NCBI GenBank assembly: GCA_017452785.1
Contig: JAFTLT010000012.1
Location: 1-64,000 of the forward strand
From: Clostridia bacterium
GTDB lineage: Bacteria; Bacillota; Clostridia; Oscillospirales; Acutalibacteraceae
Length of the DNA: 64,000 nucleotides
Direction: 5' to 3'
Position numbers and translations under genes: made by a program. Shown piece by piece: positions 61,404 to 64,000 of this stretch. Position 1 is the first letter of the stretch. The number at the start of each line of letters is the position of its first letter. Below the pieces are notes generated by a model. The model was given only the letters and a program-made list of their open reading frames with translations, was not told the origin of the DNA and ran no database searches.

Positions 61404-64000
61404 ATGGAAAATATAACCTTTGAATCAATCAAAATAGGTCTGGCTTCTCCGGAAAAGATCAGAGAATGGTCTTACGGTGAGGTAACAAAGCCTGAAACTA
61501 TAAACTACCGTACACTCAAGCCCGAAAGCGACGGTCTTTTCTGCGAAAAGATTTTTGGACCGCTTAAAGACTGGGAGTGTCATTGCGGACGCTATAAGAG
61601 AATCCGCCACAAGGGTAAGATTTGTGAGCGCTGCCATGTTGAAATCACAAAGGCAAAGGTTCGCCGTGAACGTATGGGTCACATCGAGCTTGCAACTCCC
61701 GTTTCACATATCTGGTACTTTAAGGGTATCCCCTCAAGAATGGGTCTTATTCTTGATATATCACCCAGAGATCTTGAAAGAATACTTTACTTTGCTGCTT
61801 ATGTTGTTATCAATCCCGGTTCAGTTCCCAATGTTAAAAAGGGTGATGCTATCAACGAAAAGCAGTATGACGATATTAAGGAATACTACTACAACGATGA
61901 GGAATTCAAAGTTGGTATGGGTGCTGAGGCTATCAAAGAGCTTCTTAGCGAAATTGATATTGATGCACTTGATGCTGAGCTTCGTGAACAGCTTCAGACT
62001 GCAACAGGTCAGAAAAAGGCAAGAATCCTTAAAAGACTTGATGTTGTCGGTGCTTTCAAGGCAAGCGGCAACAGACCTGAATGGATGATTCTCGATGTAA
62101 TTCCCGTAATTCCTCCCGATATTCGTCCTATGGTTCAGCTTGACGGTGGCCGTTTTGCAACCAGTGACCTCAATGACCTTTACAGACGTGTTATCAACAG
62201 AAACAACCGTCTTAAGAAGCTCCTTGAGCTTGGTGCACCCGCTATCATCATCAGAAACGAAAAGAGAATGCTTCAGGAATCCGTTGATGCACTTATCGAT
62301 AACGGTAGAAGAGGCAGACCCGTTACAGGTCCCAATAACAGACCTCTTAAGTCACTCTCAGAAATGCTTAAAGGTAAGCAGGGTCGTTTCCGTCAGAACC
62401 TTCTCGGTAAGCGTGTTGACTATTCAGGTCGTTCAGTTATCGTTGTCGGTCCCGAACTTAAGCTCTATCAGTGCGGTCTTCCCAAGGAAATGGCACTTGA
62501 GCTGTTTAAGCCCTTCGTTATGAAGAGACTTGTTGAAACCGGCAAGGCTACTCACATAAAAACAGCAAGAAAAACTGTTGACCGTCAGGAAAAATGCGTT
62601 TGGGATGCTCTTGAAATTGTAATCAAGGACCACCCCGTTATGCTTAACCGTGCTCCCACACTTCACCGCCTTGGTATTCAGGCATTTGAGCCCGTACTTG
62701 TAGAAGGTAAGGCTATCAAGCTTCATCCTCTTGTTTGTACCGCTTTCAACGCCGACTTCGACGGTGACCAGATGGCTGTTCACGTTCCTCTTTCAGCAGA
62801 AGCCCAGGCTGAGGCTCGTTTCCTCATGCTTGCTGCTAACAACCTTCTTAAGCCTTCAGACGGAAAGCCTGTTGCTGTTCCTACACAGGACATGGTTCTG
62901 GGTTCATACTACCTTACACTCGAAATTCCCGGCAGCAAGGGCGAGGGCAAGGTCTTCCGTGATGTTGACGAAGCAAGACTTGCTTATGACAGCGGTGTTA
63001 TCGACCTTCATGCAAAAATTAAGGTTCGTATGACAAAGACAATTGACGGTGAAAAGAAGTCAAAGATTATCGAAACAACTCTCGGTAAGATTATATTCAA
63101 CGATCCCGTCCCTCAGGATCTCGGATTTATTGACAGAACAGACCCTGAAAATATGTTCCGCCTTGAGGTTGAAGGTCTTGTTAATAAAAAGCTTCTTGGT
63201 AAGGTTATTGCTAAGTGTATTCAGGTACACGGCACAGCTAAGACAGCTGAGGTTCTTGACAATGTTAAGAATCAGGGTTACAAATACTCAACAAAATCAG
63301 GCATCACCGTTGCAGTTTGTGACGCCACAATTCCTGCAACCAAGAAGGAAATTCTTCAGGAAACAGAAGATATCGTTGACGAAATCAACAGAAAATATAA
63401 CCGTGGTCTTCTTTCAAATCAGGACCGTTCAAGACAGGTTCTTAAGGCTTGGGATATCTGTACAAACCGTGTAGCTGATGCACTTACAGGTTCATTTGAG
63501 GCAACTAACCCCATCTGGATGATGCTTGACTCAGGTGCCCGTGGTTCAAACAGCCAGCTTCGTCAGCTTGCAGGTATGCGTGGTCTTATTGCCAACACTG
63601 CAGGTAAAACAATTGAAGTTCCCATTCGTGCTAACTACCGTGAAGGTCTTAACGTTCAGGAATACTTCATTTCATCACGTGGTGCCCGTAAAGGTCTTGC
63701 CGATACAGCTCTTCGTACTGCTGACTCAGGTTACCTTACACGTCGTCTTGTTGACGTTTCACAGGATGTTATTATCCGTGAAGAGGACTGTGGCTGCACA
63801 GAAGGTCTTGAAGTTTATGACATCATGGACGGTAACCGTGTGCTTGAGCCTCTGACAGAAAGACTTAAGGGCCGTTACCTTCTCAATCCTCTTGCTAATG
63901 AGGAAACAGGCGAAATCATTATGGATAATGACCATATGATGAGTGAAGCAGATGCTGAAAAGGTTGACGCTTATCTCACAGCTAAGATGAATAAGGCTCT
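61404..64000 (+). CDS. rpoC: RNA polymerase beta' subunit, partial (runs off the window end)
   Basis: The first 865 codons of beta'. The N-terminal zinc site lies in [20 protein letters not shown] and following CHVEI. The catalytic Mg motif NADFDGDQ is at residues 449-456. Other landmarks: [55 protein letters not shown] and the trigger-loop-proximal [20 protein letters not shown]. The frame is open to base 64000 without a stop. ATG 61404 lies 96 nt after rpoB. Confidence 0.97.
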   Translation, partial: MENITFESIKIGLASPEKIREWSYGEVTKPETINYRTLKPESDGLFCEKIFGPLKDWECHCGRYKRIRHKGKICERCHVEITKAKVRRERMGHIELATPVSHIWYFKGIPSRMGLILDISPRDLERILYFAAYVVINPGSVPNVKKGDAINEKQYDDIKEYYYNDEEFKVGMGAEAIKELLSEIDIDALDAELREQLQTATGQKKARILKRLDVVGAFKASGNRPEWMILDVIPVIPPDIRPMVQLDGGRFATSDLNDLYRRVINRNNRLKKLLELGAPAIIIRNEKRMLQESVDALIDNGRRGRPVTGPNNRPLKSLSEMLKGKQGRFRQNLLGKRVDYSGRSVIVVGPELKLYQCGLPKEMALELFKPFVMKRLVETGKATHIKTARKTVDRQEKCVWDALEIVIKDHPVMLNRAPTLHRLGIQAFEPVLVEGKAIKLHPLVCTAFNADFDGDQMAVHVPLSAEAQAEARFLMLAANNLLKPSDGKPVAVPTQDMVLGSYYLTLEIPGSKGEGKVFRDVDEARLAYDSGVIDLHAKIKVRMTKTIDGEKKSKIIETTLGKIIFNDPVPQDLGFIDRTDPENMFRLEVEGLVNKKLLGKVIAKCIQVHGTAKTAEVLDNVKNQGYKYSTKSGITVAVCDATIPATKKEILQETEDIVDEINRKYNRGLLSNQDRSRQVLKAWDICTNRVADALTGSFEATNPIWMMLDSGARGSNSQLRQLAGMRGLIANTAGKTIEVPIRANYREGLNVQEYFISSRGARKGLADTALRTADSGYLTRRLVDVSQDVIIREEDCGCTEGLEVYDIMDGNRVLEPLTERLKGRYLLNPLANEETGEIIMDNDHMMSEADAEKVDAYLTAKMNKA

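Noticed and set aside
61555-63855. Several + strand ORFs of 100-177 codons
   Set aside because: They are in other frames of rpoC, which is open through this whole region in the frame of ATG 61404.
1-64000. tRNA, rRNA, prophage or complete insertion sequence
   Set aside because: Scanning by eye showed no cloverleaf with a TTCRA arm, no rRNA, no transposase or integrase gene; a covariance-model search would be needed to exclude tRNAs formally.

Overview
The window is a gene-dense chromosomal stretch from a low-to-moderate GC Firmicute, almost certainly class Clostridia and probably an Oscillospirales/Ruminococcaceae-type gut anaerobe. The support is a PolC-type replicase, the Clostridia-typical SCIFF peptide with its radical SAM maturase, a ferredoxin-fused nitroreductase, RNase M5 and GGAGG/GGTGAT ribosome binding sites. 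The lineage is inference from gene content, because no rRNA lies in the window. Every recognisable gene is on the + strand except three tiny genes at 18.3-18.9 kb.

Layout. 0-5.2 kb: a possible decayed MITE-like element, a flavin reductase-like gene with a DUF2804 gene, and an MFS transporter paired with a membrane-anchored leucine-rich-repeat protein. 5.3-14.7 kb: one aromatic amino acid operon (aminotransferase, pheA, aroB, aroC, an aroE-aroK fusion, aroQ, aroA, tyrA, DAHP synthase) that covers all seven steps to chorismate plus the Phe and Tyr branches. 14.7-18.3 kb: a 29-residue peptide ORF, a YbaK-type editing protein, the SCIFF precursor and maturase, and an Orn/Lys/Arg decarboxylase-family enzyme. 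18.3-18.94 kb: three tandem minus-strand genes for paralogous 34-41 residue amphipathic peptides, each with its own promoter and terminator. 19.1-24.5 kb: a PcrA/UvrD helicase, an exported LCAT-like hydrolase and a GH28 enzyme. 24.6-35.5 kb: the Firmicutes block pyrH-frr-uppS-cdsA-dxr-rseP-ispG-polC; this PolC lacks the proofreading exonuclease domain. 35.6-42.7 kb: glycerophosphodiesterase, thrC, a phosphoesterase, tig-clpP-clpX and secG. 42.8-46.2 kb: an ECF sigma factor, a membrane protein and an ABC exporter, apparently autoregulated. 46.4-49.4 kb: nitroreductase, holA, RNase M5 and ispF. 49.4-57 kb: an exported purple-acid-phosphatase-like protein, a DUF421/DUF4363 pair, two paralogous exported Fn3 proteins (one with 21 copies of a 15-bp repeat) and an M28 peptidase. 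57.3-64 kb: rpoB and the first 865 codons of rpoC, transcribed apart from rplJL.

Intergenic DNA is unusually structured. Two loci carry arrays of four or five mini-hairpins whose stems differ but whose 7-nt linker (atgaatt/aattcat) is the same. A dispersed ~137-bp element occurs at two loci with a base-pair-compensated hairpin.

The best candidates for something undescribed are the three-peptide cluster with its shared promoter architecture, the mini-hairpin arrays, and the exonuclease-less PolC. All assignments come from reading the sequence; no searches were run.
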